NCBI RefSeq assembly: GCF_009733845.1
Contig: NZ_WNXZ01000005.1
Coordinates: 186,001 to 250,000, forward strand
Source: Pseudactinotalea terrae
GTDB lineage: Bacteria > Actinomycetota > Actinomycetes > Actinomycetales > Beutenbergiaceae
DNA length: 64,000 nt
Direction of reading: 5' to 3'
Shown here piece by piece: positions 16,851 through 25,900 of the stretch. The notes under the pieces are model-generated. The model was not told where the DNA came from. It worked only from the letters and a program-made list of their open reading frames with translations, and ran no database searches. Position 1 is the first letter of the stretch. Each line of letters starts with the position of its first letter. The translations under genes and the position numbers were made by a program.

Positions 16851-18283
16851 CAGAACGCCTCTCGTCGTGCGCCGCGATCCTCGGTCGCCACCAGGACGTC
16901 GAGGAGCAGCTCCTGCATCGCCACCCGGGTCTGTGCGTGGGCCGGGTCCTCCCACAGGTTGGTCAGCTCGTCCGGGTCCCGAGCGAGGTCGTACAGCTCC
17001 CCGGTCCGCGCCCGGTCGGTGGTCGGCGCCCCGTGGTGGACGACGACCTTCCAGTCCTCGTGGCGCAGCATCGTCGTGTGCACCGGCGGGTCGTACGGAT
17101 GCCCGCTGTCGCGGTACTCCGAGAGGGCCCAGTCCCGGGTCCACGTCCCGTCACCGGTCACCAGCCCCAGCAGGCTCGTGCCCTGGTGGGCATCTGCGGC
17201 GGGCAGGCCGGCCACCTCGAGCAGGGTCGGGGCGAGGTCGACCCATTGCACCAGCTCTGACCGACGCTGGCCTGCGGCGATGTGGCCGGGCCAGCGCACC
17301 AGCAGCGGCACCCGGACCGCGACGTCGTACATCATCGGGCCCTTGAGCATCAGCTGGTGGTCGCCGAGCATCTCGCCGTGGTCGGAGGTGAAGATCACCA
17401 CCGTGCTCTCCGCGAGCCCCTCCTCCTCCAGAGCCGTGAGGATCCGCCCGACCTCGTCGTCGACGAGGCTGACCATCGCGTAGTACGTGGCCTTGACCTC
17501 CTGCAGCTGCTCTGGCGTGTACTCCGCGAACCCCTTGGCATGACCGGCGTAGGACCTGGCCGACGCCTCTGCGAAGATCGGCGGCTTCGTCGCGAGCTCG
17601 TCCGGTGTCGTGGCCGGGCGGCTGAGGGAGTCCGGGCGGTACCGGTCGAGATACTCATTCGGTGCCCCGAAGCCGTGGTGCGGGTCGAAGAAGTTCGCGA
17701 TGAAGCAGAAGGGCTTGTCCTTCTCCCGGTCGTGGCGCAGGAAGTCGATCGTCTCCTGCCCGATCCACCGGCTGTAGTGGGCCTCGGTCGGCATCGAGTC
17801 GAAGGTGACGTCGGAGCTCGGATCGAGCGCTGCGGCGTAGAGCTCCGGACGACTCGCCCTCAGCCACCGGTGGTACGCGTTCTCGGACGAGCCGCGATAG
17901 GGGTCATGAGCCCAGCGGAACACCCTGAAGCCGTCGTCGAGGCGGGCCTCGGTGCGGCCACCGAAGCAGGCACCAAGGTGCAGCTTGCCGACCAGCCCGC
18001 AGTCGTACCCGGACTCGGCGAGCGCCTTCGTGAACAGCCGCTCGTGCGGCGGCAGCGCGACGCCGTTGCTCCACAGCCCGTGCGAGTGCACGTACCGGCC
18101 GGTCATCAGGCTGGCCCGCGAGGGCGAGCACACCGGGTTCTGCACATAGCAGCTCTCGAAGAGCGCCCCCTGCGACGCCAGCCGGTCGAGGTTCGGCGTG
18201 GAGATCTCCGGGTTGCCTGCGGCTGCGAGCGCGCTGAAGCGTTGCTGGTCGGTGCACAGCAGCAGGATGTTTGGCCGCGTCAT
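16847..18283 (-). CDS. Sulfatase (Cys-type, family S1)
   Basis: The 478-residue protein has the start NILLLCTDQQRFSA, the formylglycine motif CSPSR at 52-56, GKLHLG and FTSDHGEMLG, all of type I sulfatases. It resembles the iduronate/choline-sulfatase branch more than the enzyme at 9031. The gene overlaps the permease upstream (ATGA at 18280-18283) and the GH2 gene downstream. No signal peptide. It is the operon's first enzyme gene, directly after the permeases. Confidence 0.9.
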   Translation of the reverse strand: MTRPNILLLCTDQQRFSALAAAGNPEISTPNLDRLASQGALFESCYVQNPVCSPSRASLMTGRYVHSHGLWSNGVALPPHERLFTKALAESGYDCGLVGKLHLGACFGGRTEARLDDGFRVFRWAHDPYRGSSENAYHRWLRASRPELYAAALDPSSDVTFDSMPTEAHYSRWIGQETIDFLRHDREKDKPFCFIANFFDPHHGFGAPNEYLDRYRPDSLSRPATTPDELATKPPIFAEASARSYAGHAKGFAEYTPEQLQEVKATYYAMVSLVDDEVGRILTALEEEGLAESTVVIFTSDHGEMLGDHQLMLKGPMMYDVAVRVPLLVRWPGHIAAGQRRSELVQWVDLAPTLLEVAGLPAADAHQGTSLLGLVTGDGTWTRDWALSEYRDSGHPYDPPVHTTMLRHEDWKVVVHHGAPTTDRARTGELYDLARDPDELTNLWEDPAHAQTRVAMQELLLDVLVATEDRGARREAFW

Positions 18284-19155
18284 TGCTTGATCGCCCCCGC
18301 GAAGCCCTTGACGAACTGGCCCTGCAGCACGATGAACAGGATCACGAGCGGGATCAGCGAGATCGTGGCCGCAGCCGCCATCCCGCCCCAGTCGGTGGAG
18401 TTCTCGCCCACGAAGGCCTTCATGCCCACGCTGAGCGTGCGCAGGTCCGGCCGCGACAGCGAGAACACCAGAGGGATGAAGAAGTTGTTCCAGGTTCCGA
18501 GGAACGTCATGAGGGTCGCCGTCGCCGTGATGGGCCCGGACAGCGGGAGCATGATCCGGAAGAAGACCCCGAAGAATCCTGCGCCGTCGAGCACGGCGGA
18601 CTCCTCGAGCTCACGAGGGATGCCGCGGAAGTAGCCCGCGTAGAGCAGGATCAGGGCGACGTGCCCACCACCGGACAGCGCGAGGACCATCCCGGAGAGG
18701 GAGTTCAGCAGCCCGAGGTTCTGGGAGATCTCGACGACGGGGATGATCGTGTAGCCGGTCGGCACGAAGAAGGTGGCGACCAGCACGGCCACGACGACCT
18801 TCTTGCCGAGGAACTGGTAGCGGCCGATCACGTAGCCCGACATCGCGCACCGGACCACCACCAGCACCACGCTCGCGACCGTGACGATGATCGTGTTCCA
18901 CGTGTAGGTGGAGAAGCTGGCCTCGTTCCAGGCGCGGGCGTAGTTCTCCCACTCCCACGACTCCGGCAGCAGCGAGAGCCCGGAGCCGAAGATCTCGAGC
19001 TGGCCCTTCAGCGATGCCGAGATCATCCACAGGAACGGGTAGACCCACAGGAACGCGCCACCGATCAGGATGAGGGTGAGCAGCCACCACGGCAGCCGGC
19101 GCAGGAGCCGGCCGGGACGCCAGGCGCTCCGGGTGGACGTCGCTGTCGCAGCCAT
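18280..19155 (-). CDS. Carbohydrate ABC transporter permease, MalG/UgpE type
   Basis: A 291-residue inner-membrane permease with six predicted helices, beginning with LPWWLLTLILIGGAFLWVYP. The cytoplasmic EAA loop (ELEESAVLDGAGFFGVFFRI) that docks the ATPase lies near residue 190. ATG 19155 overlaps the stop of the partner permease by one base (TGATG), so the two are made together. No ATPase gene follows, so the importer must borrow a shared MsmK/MsiK-type ATPase from elsewhere in the genome (inference from known actinobacterial practice). Confidence 0.93.
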   Translation of the reverse strand: MAATATSTRSAWRPGRLLRRLPWWLLTLILIGGAFLWVYPFLWMISASLKGQLEIFGSGLSLLPESWEWENYARAWNEASFSTYTWNTIIVTVASVVLVVVRCAMSGYVIGRYQFLGKKVVVAVLVATFFVPTGYTIIPVVEISQNLGLLNSLSGMVLALSGGGHVALILLYAGYFRGIPRELEESAVLDGAGFFGVFFRIMLPLSGPITATATLMTFLGTWNNFFIPLVFSLSRPDLRTLSVGMKAFVGENSTDWGGMAAAATISLIPLVILFIVLQGQFVKGFAGAIKQ

Positions 19156-20117
19156 CAGATCGCCCTCGCCTTCTGCACGGAGCGGACCCCGAAGATCTGG
19201 AACAGCCCGACGACGCAGACGAACAGCCCGAAGATCACGGCGGCCGCGGAGGCGTGCCCCAGCTGGGGCACCGTGGCCGCGAACGCCCACCGGTAGATGT
19301 AGATCTCCACGACCTCGGTGGCGTAGAACGGCCCACCGTTCGTCATCGTGAGCATCAGGTCGAAGACCTTGAGCGCCGACTCGAACGAGAGCAACGTGAT
19401 GATGATGAGGAACGGCTTCAGCAGCGGCAGCGTGATCGACTTCATCAGCTGCCAGGCGCCGGCGCCGTCGATGCGAGCGGCTTCGTAGACCTCGTCGGGG
19501 ATCGTCTGCAGCGCGGCGAGCCAGTAGATCATCGTGATGCCGAACCACTTCCACACGTACACGCCGGCTGCGGTCCAGAGCGCGTAGGAGGAGTCGCCGA
19601 GGAAGTTGATGCCGGCGTCGATGATCCCCAGCCTGCGCAGCGCGAGGTTGACCGGCCCGGACGCCGGATCGAAGACGAACTGCATGACGATGCCTACGAT
19701 CGCCGCCGTCGTCACCACCGGGAGGAAGTACGCGGTCCGGAAGAAGGTTCGGAACGGCAGGTTCGCGGAGTTGAGCGCCAAGGCCAGCAGCAACGTCAGG
19801 ATGACCTTCGGCGGCACCACCGCGAGCATGAAGATCACAGTGATCCGGAAGGAGTTCCAGAAGAGCGGGTCCGCGAGCACCGCCTGGAAGTTCTCCAGGC
19901 CGACGAAGGTCTTCTCGGCCGTGAATCCGTTCCACTCGAGGAACGCCAGCCAGTAGCTCGCGACGATCGGGTAGACGGTGTAGAGCCCGTAGAGCACCAC
20001 GGTGGGAAGCAGCATCAACCAGATCCAGAGCTGCTGCCGAGGTCGTCGAGCCTTGCGGCCAGGTGGCGGAGCCTCGGACCTGAGCACGTCCGGATTGCTC
20101 TCCATCACGGTGGTCAC
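19155..20117 (-). CDS. Carbohydrate ABC transporter permease, MalF/UgpA type
   Basis: A 320-residue permease with six transmembrane helices. The EAA loop (YEAARIDGAGAWQLMKSITL) is at about 211-230. It is the first gene of the 12 kb operon. GTG 20117 has an excellent ribosome binding site (AAGGAGGTG, 5 bp spacing). The promoter region upstream contains the two CpG-centred repeats proposed as LacI operators. Confidence 0.93.
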   Translation of the reverse strand: MTTVMESNPDVLRSEAPPPGRKARRPRQQLWIWLMLLPTVVLYGLYTVYPIVASYWLAFLEWNGFTAEKTFVGLENFQAVLADPLFWNSFRITVIFMLAVVPPKVILTLLLALALNSANLPFRTFFRTAYFLPVVTTAAIVGIVMQFVFDPASGPVNLALRRLGIIDAGINFLGDSSYALWTAAGVYVWKWFGITMIYWLAALQTIPDEVYEAARIDGAGAWQLMKSITLPLLKPFLIIITLLSFESALKVFDLMLTMTNGGPFYATEVVEIYIYRWAFAATVPQLGHASAAAVIFGLFVCVVGLFQIFGVRSVQKARAI

Positions 20118-20152
20118 CGGGCACCTCCTTCGACGTTCGTTGTCTGGGGGTC

Positions 20153-20195
20153 GTAGTACGACGTTGTACGGCTCGCGGTAGTATTACGTTGTACG
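20153..20195. promoter_or_regulatory. Pair of CpG-centred operator repeats (putative LacI sites)
   Basis: Two 18-bp direct repeats, GTAGTACGACGTTGTACG (20153-20170) and GTAGTATTACGTTGTACG (20178-20195), differ at two positions and start 25 bp apart. Each contains an imperfect palindrome around a central CG, the usual form of LacI-family operators. They lie 36-78 bp upstream of the first permease gene. On the minus strand a weak promoter (TTGTGA, 17 bp, TAATAC) would overlap them. The operon-encoded LacI is the likely ligand. Confidence 0.6.
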
Positions 20196-20269
20196 ACGGC
20201 TTCTCACAAGCCCCTGTGCCACATCTGTCAAACACCGGCCCGACTCCGACGATCGCGACCGCCGCCACC

Positions 20270-20324
20270 GACACTTCCTGTCACTCTTGACAGCGCGACG
20301 GCCGCTAGTTGACACTTCCTGTCA
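20270..20324. promoter_or_regulatory. Repeated GACACTTCCTGTCA sites before the RpiR gene
   Basis: The 14-mer GACACTTCCTGTCA occurs exactly twice, at 20270-20283 and 20311-20324. Between them lies TGTCACTCTTGACA (20279-20292), a TGTCA/TGACA inverted repeat. The second copy runs into the ATG of the RpiR gene. The layout suggests autoregulation by the RpiR protein, possibly with an effect on the divergent operon (inference). Confidence 0.5.
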
Positions 20325-21229
20325 TGGCATCGACGCCGTCGCTGCGATCCACCGGGATCCTGACCGACCTCCGCCGGCTCCTCCCCGAGCTCCCGGCGTC
20401 GGTGCGCAAGGTCGCCGAGGTGGTGCTCGCCGACCCGCAGGGAGCCGTCGCCGGCACGCTGCACGATCTGGCCGACGCCGGCGGCTCGTCACCCTCCGCG
20501 GTGTCACGGCTGTGCCGACGGCTCGGCATCGACGGCTACCCGGCGCTCCGGGTCGCGGTGGCGGCCGATGCCGCCAGCGCCGGGAGCTCACCGTGGGAGC
20601 TCGATATCTCACGCACCATCTCGCCGACCGACCCCCTCGACAAGGTCGCCCGCACCCTCGCGACAGTCCAGACCCTGGCCGTCCGCGACACCCTGTCCGG
20701 GCTCGATCTCGACGCCGTGCGCCAGGTCGCCGAAGCGATCGCGACCGCGGGGCGGGTCCAGCTCTACGCCGTCAGTGGCTCCGCGGTGATGACGAGCGAG
20801 CTGGAGCTACGGCTCAGCCGGATCGGCGTGCCCACATGGTCGTTCACCGACGTGCACGACGGCCTCGTCGGCGCGTGCCTGCTCGGCGAGTCCGACGTCG
20901 CCATCGCGGTCTCCTACACCGGTGAGACGACCGAGACGGTCGAGATGCTCCGCGCGGCCCGGCAGGCCGGTGCGGTGACCGCGGCCATCACCGGCTCACC
21001 GCGCTCCCCCCTGGCCGAGGTCGCGGCCCACACGCTGATCACCGTCTCGGACGCGACGACGTTCGGCCAGGGACCCCTGGCGGGTCGGTTCGCCGAGCTG
21101 GCCGTGGTCGAGATGCTCTACCTCGCCGTCAGCCAGCTGACCTATGACCGCGCGAGCGCGCTCCTCACGCTGACCGCTGGCGCGGTCAAAGCACACCAGA
21201 TGTCACACGACCGGCGACCACGCCGCTGA
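20324..21229 (+). CDS. MurR/RpiR-family transcriptional regulator with SIS domain
   Basis: A 301-residue regulator with an N-terminal RpiR helix-turn-helix domain (about 1-77, SPSAVSRLCRRLGIDGYPAL) and a SIS sugar-phosphate-binding domain (about 120-255, YAVSGSAVMTSE and AVSYTGETTETVEM). Family members sense phosphosugars. It is divergent from the sulfatase/ABC operon and followed 16 bp later by the Tat-exported barrel protein, so it probably controls the locus together with LacI. ATG 20324 begins the family-like N-terminus. A TTG at 20309 is in frame but less likely. Confidence 0.9.
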   Translation: MASTPSLRSTGILTDLRRLLPELPASVRKVAEVVLADPQGAVAGTLHDLADAGGSSPSAVSRLCRRLGIDGYPALRVAVAADAASAGSSPWELDISRTISPTDPLDKVARTLATVQTLAVRDTLSGLDLDAVRQVAEAIATAGRVQLYAVSGSAVMTSELELRLSRIGVPTWSFTDVHDGLVGACLLGESDVAIAVSYTGETTETVEMLRAARQAGAVTAAITGSPRSPLAEVAAHTLITVSDATTFGQGPLAGRFAELAVVEMLYLAVSQLTYDRASALLTLTAGAVKAHQMSHDRRPRR

Positions 21230-21244
21230 CCGAAGGGTTCGACG

Positions 21245-23122
21245 ATGACCTCGCACAGCCTCACCCGCAAGGGCTTCCTCCGCATGGGAGGCGCCCTCGG
21301 CGGGGCACTCGCCGCCGCAGGATCTCTCGGTGCAGCACCAGCGTTCGCGCGCGGACCCGTGGCCGCAGCGGTCGGTACCGGCGGCCCGCTGCTGGCCGGC
21401 GACGAGTTCCCGATCGGCGTGTTCTGGCCACCGCCGCCGCTGCAGACCACCGTGGAGCGTTGGCAGGAGATGAAGGATGCGGGCTTCACCTACGTGCACA
21501 CCAACAACTACCTGTACGCCGACCACTACATCCAGCGGCACGCCCTCGGTATCGCCGACGAGGTCGGCCTCAAGGTGCTGGTCGACGACGGCGACCTGCG
21601 CTGGCTCACCCACCAGTTCCGCATCTCCGACGACGGCGGCACCTTTACTCTCACCCGCGCCGAGGCCGAGGCCAAGCTGCGCGAGATCATCGGCCGCTAC
21701 TCACCCACCCGCTACTGGCGTCTCCGGGATGGTCGACTGCTGGTGGACGGTGGCACCGGCAACGGCTCGATCGGCTGGGCCACCGCCGGGACCGGGTGGA
21801 CCGACTACACCTTCAGCTTCTCCAGCACCCCGCTGCCCACCGGCGCCGGCGGCTACGCCCAGTCCGGGTGGGCGTTCCGGATCCAGGACGAGGCCAACGC
21901 CTACGTCTGGCTGATCAGCAACATCGGCACGGCGGGCAAGCTGACCAAGGCCATCTTCGTCAACGGTGCACCCTCGGTGTCGGAGGTCATCCTTCCCTTC
22001 GCGATCGAACCGGGCGTCGCCTACGACGTCGAGACCAGCGTCGTGGGCTCGACGATCACGACCAGCGTCAACGGCCAGGTCGTCGACACCACCACGGACA
22101 CGACGTTCACCTCGGGCAGCGTCGGGTTCCGCGAGGCGGGATCCGAGTCCGCCACGTTCGACGACGTGATCGTCACCGCAGCCGACGGCAGCACCCTGCT
22201 CACCGAGGACTTCTCGGGCGACCTCAGCGCCTGGCGGCAACCGGGCGCGGACAGCGGCTTCGAGAGCTTCGTGGGCCTGCATGTCTATGACGAGCCCTCG
22301 GTCGGTCAGCTGCCGGACCTCGCGACGGTGCTCGACCTCATCCGTGAGATCGACCCCGACTGCCTGCCCTACGTCAACCACCTGCCCGGGTTCGACTACC
22401 AGGCCGCCGTCGACCATCTCGATCCCGAGCTGCTCTCGTTCGACCGCTATCCGATCCTCGCGCAGGGCGAGGACGGCGGCTACTTCCGGAACTGGGCGAA
22501 CGTCCGCGAGGCCGCGCTGCCGGAGGGCATCCCGACCTGGGCCTACGTGCAGTCCGTGGGCTACACGAACCACGCGATCCCCACGCTGGCGGACCTCTAC
22601 TGGCAGGTGAACATCAGCCTGGCCTACGGCTGCAAGGGGATCCAGTACTTCACGTACTGGACTCCCGACCCGGCCCGCGGGGAGAACTTCACGGGCGGCA
22701 TCCTGACCGTCGAGGGTGAGCGCACCCCGCTGTACGACCACACCACCGAGGTCAACACGAGCTACCTCGCCCACATCGGCCAGGAGCTGCTGCCGTTGAC
22801 GTCGACGGCCGTGCAGGCCGCAAGCATCGACCCTGTCCCCGACGGCCTGACCCCCTTCGAGCCGGACGACGACCTGCTCGCGATCGAGGGCGACGCCGTC
22901 GCGCTCGGCCGGTTCAGCGGGCCGGGCGCCGACCGTTACGCGCTCGTCGCGAACCTCTCGCGCCACGAACCCGCGGACGTCACGCTGCGCGCCAACGACG
23001 AGGTGATCGAGAAGGTCGCTGCCTTCGAGCCCGCGAGCCAGCGCTGGCGCAACAAGGGCCAGCGATCGATGCACCGGCTGGAGGCCGGCCGCGCGGTGCT
23101 GGTCCGGTTCACTCCCCGCTGA
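21245..23122 (+). CDS. Tat-exported putative glycosidase: TIM barrel with inserted concanavalin-like domain
   Basis: A 625-residue secreted protein. The N-terminus is a Tat-type leader (TRKGFLRMGGALGGALAAAG, then APAFARG). The sequence from about 50 (EFPIGVFWPPPPLQTTVERW) resembles GH42/GH5-like barrels. At about 155-335 it is interrupted by a beta-sandwich resembling LamG or DUF1080 domains. The barrel then resumes with VGLHVYDEPSVGQ (DEP at about 344-346, a likely acid/base Glu), LSFDRYPI and KGIQYFTYW. A C-terminal beta domain ends the protein. No lipobox. It probably trims the polysaccharide outside the cell before uptake (inference); the exact family is not recognised. Confidence 0.65.
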   Translation: MTSHSLTRKGFLRMGGALGGALAAAGSLGAAPAFARGPVAAAVGTGGPLLAGDEFPIGVFWPPPPLQTTVERWQEMKDAGFTYVHTNNYLYADHYIQRHALGIADEVGLKVLVDDGDLRWLTHQFRISDDGGTFTLTRAEAEAKLREIIGRYSPTRYWRLRDGRLLVDGGTGNGSIGWATAGTGWTDYTFSFSSTPLPTGAGGYAQSGWAFRIQDEANAYVWLISNIGTAGKLTKAIFVNGAPSVSEVILPFAIEPGVAYDVETSVVGSTITTSVNGQVVDTTTDTTFTSGSVGFREAGSESATFDDVIVTAADGSTLLTEDFSGDLSAWRQPGADSGFESFVGLHVYDEPSVGQLPDLATVLDLIREIDPDCLPYVNHLPGFDYQAAVDHLDPELLSFDRYPILAQGEDGGYFRNWANVREAALPEGIPTWAYVQSVGYTNHAIPTLADLYWQVNISLAYGCKGIQYFTYWTPDPARGENFTGGILTVEGERTPLYDHTTEVNTSYLAHIGQELLPLTSTAVQAASIDPVPDGLTPFEPDDDLLAIEGDAVALGRFSGPGADRYALVANLSRHEPADVTLRANDEVIEKVAAFEPASQRWRNKGQRSMHRLEAGRAVLVRFTPR

Positions 23123-23167
23123 CTCCGGGGCCGGTCACGGTCGGCCACCTGGCCGCGCACGAGCCGA

Positions 23168-23197
23168 GGGCCGCCGTCGATCTCTCGACGACGGCCC
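23168..23197. terminator. Hairpin between convergent genes
   Basis: GGGCCGCCGTCGA and TCGACGACGGCCC form a 13-bp stem with one mismatch around a TCTC loop. It sits between the exported barrel gene and clpC and probably terminates both. Confidence 0.7.
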
Positions 23198-23221
23198 CCG
23201 GCCTCGTTCAGCTGCGGGCCG

Positions 23222-25801
23222 TCAGGCGCCCTGGGCCTTCTCCGCGCCGGGCGAGCCCGGCAGCTCCGTGGTGTCGGTGTGGATCGCGCCCACCGCCACC
23301 GGCTCGTCCGCGGTGTCGACGACAGGCGCGTCCTCCGTGAGCTCGGACCACGGCACCCCGCTGAAGGTGAACTCGCCGAGCAGACCCTCGCCCTTGGCGT
23401 CGACGATCACCTTCTGACCGGCCTTCAGCTCGCCGTACAGGATCTTCTCCGACAGCTGGTCCTCGATCTCGCGCTGGATCGCGCGACGCAGGGGCCGTGC
23501 ACCCAGCACCGGGTCGAACCCGCGGTCCGCGAGCAGCTCCTTGGCCGCCTCGGTGAGCTCGATGCCCATGTCCTTGTCCGCGAGCCGCGTGGCCAGCTTG
23601 GCGATCATCAGGTCGACGATCGCGTAGATCTGCTCCTTGCTCAGCTGCGGGAACACGATGACGTCGTCGACGCGGTTGAGGAACTCAGGGCGGAAGTGCT
23701 GCTTGAGCTCATCGTTGACCTTGATCTTCATCCGGTCATAACTGGTCGACAGGTCGCCGCCGGCCTGGAAGCCGGTGAGCAGACCCTTGCTGATGTCGCG
23801 GGTACCGAGGTTCGTCGTCATGATGATGACGGTGTTCTTGAAGTCCACGACCCGGCCCTGCGAGTCGGTGAGCTTCCCCTCTTCCAGGATCTGCAGCAAG
23901 GAGTTGAAGATGTCGGCGTGCGCCTTCTCCACCTCGTCGAACAGCACCACGGAGAACGGCCGGCGACGCACCTTCTCGGTGAGCTGGCCACCCTCTTCGT
24001 AACCGACGTATCCGGGCGGTGATCCGAACAGCCGGGACACGGTGTGCTTCTCGGCGTACTCGCTCATGTCCAGCTGGATGAGGGAGTCCTCGTCACCGAA
24101 CAGGAACTCGGCCAGCGTGCGGGCGAGCTCGGTCTTCCCGACGCCGGTGGGGCCGGCGAAGATGAAGGAACCACCCGGTCGGCGCGGGTCCTTCAGACCC
24201 GCACGCGTGCGCCGGATCGCCTGGGAGAGAGCCTTGATGGCCTCCTCCTGGCCGATGACGCGCTTGTGCAGCTCATCCTCCATGCGGAGCAGTCGGCTGG
24301 ACTCCTCCTCGGTGAGCTTGAAGACCGGGATGCCTGTCGAGGCGGCCAGCACCTCGGCGATCAGCTCCTCGTCCACCTCGGCGACGTTGTCCATGTCGCC
24401 GTTGCGCCACGCCTTCTCCTTGTCGGCGCGCTCGCCCACCAGGCGCTTCTCCTCGTCACGCAGGCGTGCTGCGCGCTCGAAGTCCTGGTCGTCGATCGCC
24501 GACTCCTTGCTGCGCTTGGCCTCGGCGATCTTGTCGTCGAGCTCGCGCAGCTCCGGCGGAGCGGTCATGCGACGGATGCGCAGCCGCGCACCGGCCTCAT
24601 CGATCAGGTCGATCGCCTTGTCCGGCAGGAACCGGTCGTTCACGTAGCGATCGGCGAGGTTGGCAGCCGCCACGATCGCGGGGTCGGTGATCGTGACACG
24701 GTGGTGCGCCTCGTACCGGTCGCGCAGCCCCTTGAGGATCTCGATCGTGTGGGTGAGCGTGGGCTCGGCCACCTGGATCGGCTGGAAGCGACGCTCGAGC
24801 GCGGCGTCCTTCTCGATGTACTTGCGGTACTCGTCGAGGGTCGTCGCACCGATGGTCTGCAGCTCGCCGCGCGCCAGCTTCGGCTTGAGGATGCTCGCCG
24901 CGTCGATCGCTCCCTCGGCAGCACCCGCACCGACGAGCGTGTGGATCTCGTCGATGAACAGGATGATGTCGCCGCGCGTCGAGATCTCCTTGAGCACCTT
25001 CTTGAGGCGCTCCTCGAAGTCACCGCGGTAGCGGGAACCGGCCACCAGCGCACCGAGGTCGAGCGTGTAGAGCTGCTTGTCCTTCAGCGTCTCCGGCACC
25101 TCCCCGCGGGCGATGTCCTGCGCGAGGCCCTCGACGACGGCGGTCTTGCCGACGCCCGGCTCACCGATCAGCACCGGGTTGTTCTTGGTGCGGCGGCTCA
25201 GCACCTGCATCACGCGCTCGATCTCCTTGCTGCGCATGATGACCGGGTCGAGCTTGCCGTCGCGGGCAGCCTGCGTGAGGTTGCGCCCGAACTGGTCGAG
25301 CACGGCCGAGCCGGAGGGGGTCCCCTCCTGCGGGCCGCCGGCGGAGACGCTCTCCTTGCCGCCCTGGTGACCGGAGATCAGCTGGATCACCTGCTGGCGC
25401 ACCCTGCCGAGATCCGCACCGAGCTTGGTGAGCACCTGGGCGGCGACACCTTCGCCCTCGCGGATCAGCCCGAGCAGGATGTGCTCGGTGCCGATGTAGT
25501 TGTGGCCGAGCTGCAGCGCCTCGCGCAGCGACAGCTCCAGCACCTTCTTGGCGCGCGGCGTGAACGGGATGTGCCCGACCGGCGCCTGCTGCCCCTCACC
25601 GATGATGTCCTGGACCTGCTGACGCACGGCGTCGAGCGAGATCGACAGGGACTCCATCGTCTTGGCGGCGATGCCCTCGCCCTCGTGGATCAGGCCGAGC
25701 AGGATGTGCTCGGTACCGATGTAGTTGTGGTTGAGCATGCGCGCTTCTTCTTGCGCGAGCACGACAACGCGCCGAGCACGGTCCGTGAACCTCTCGAACA
25801 T
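23222..25801 (-). CDS. clpC: ATP-dependent Clp protease unfoldase ClpC
   Basis: Full-length 859-residue AAA+ unfoldase that feeds substrates to ClpP. Two Clp_N repeats occupy about 1-145. The first AAA module has Walker A GEPGVGKT (213-220) and Walker [14 protein letters not shown]-type coiled segment ([20 protein letters not shown]) follows. The second module has GPTGVGKT near 555 and [11 protein letters not shown]. The C-terminal tail is acidic and Ala/Gly-rich. GGGAGAAG lies a few bases before ATG 25801. It is monocistronic, with about 100 bp to the upstream gene; a ClgR box was not recognised. Confidence 0.97.
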   Translation of the reverse strand: MFERFTDRARRVVVLAQEEARMLNHNYIGTEHILLGLIHEGEGIAAKTMESLSISLDAVRQQVQDIIGEGQQAPVGHIPFTPRAKKVLELSLREALQLGHNYIGTEHILLGLIREGEGVAAQVLTKLGADLGRVRQQVIQLISGHQGGKESVSAGGPQEGTPSGSAVLDQFGRNLTQAARDGKLDPVIMRSKEIERVMQVLSRRTKNNPVLIGEPGVGKTAVVEGLAQDIARGEVPETLKDKQLYTLDLGALVAGSRYRGDFEERLKKVLKEISTRGDIILFIDEIHTLVGAGAAEGAIDAASILKPKLARGELQTIGATTLDEYRKYIEKDAALERRFQPIQVAEPTLTHTIEILKGLRDRYEAHHRVTITDPAIVAAANLADRYVNDRFLPDKAIDLIDEAGARLRIRRMTAPPELRELDDKIAEAKRSKESAIDDQDFERAARLRDEEKRLVGERADKEKAWRNGDMDNVAEVDEELIAEVLAASTGIPVFKLTEEESSRLLRMEDELHKRVIGQEEAIKALSQAIRRTRAGLKDPRRPGGSFIFAGPTGVGKTELARTLAEFLFGDEDSLIQLDMSEYAEKHTVSRLFGSPPGYVGYEEGGQLTEKVRRRPFSVVLFDEVEKAHADIFNSLLQILEEGKLTDSQGRVVDFKNTVIIMTTNLGTRDISKGLLTGFQAGGDLSTSYDRMKIKVNDELKQHFRPEFLNRVDDVIVFPQLSKEQIYAIVDLMIAKLATRLADKDMGIELTEAAKELLADRGFDPVLGARPLRRAIQREIEDQLSEKILYGELKAGQKVIVDAKGEGLLGEFTFSGVPWSELTEDAPVVDTADEPVAVGAIHTDTTELPGSPGAEKAQGA

Positions 25802-25900
25802 GACACTTCTCCCAACGGGCGGTTGCGGCTTTCGACAAGGCTAACCACCGCTACCCCCTCGATCTGCCCCTGTTCGCCGCAGGCAGAGAGCGTGTTGCAG

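Noticed and set aside
16851-17144. N-terminal extension of the GH2 gene
   Set aside because: It would lie entirely inside the upstream sulfatase. The GTG at 16850 with a 4-bp overlap is a better start.
20309-20323. TTG start for the RpiR gene
   Set aside because: It adds five residues without conservation. The ATG at 20324 begins the usual N-terminus.
21701-23074. 457-residue open frame opposite the exported barrel protein
   Set aside because: It is a His/Val/Gly/Arg-rich translation typical of an antisense shadow, with no family resemblance.
25802-25900. ClgR or CtsR operator upstream of clpC
   Set aside because: I found no palindrome matching known consensus sites well enough to report.
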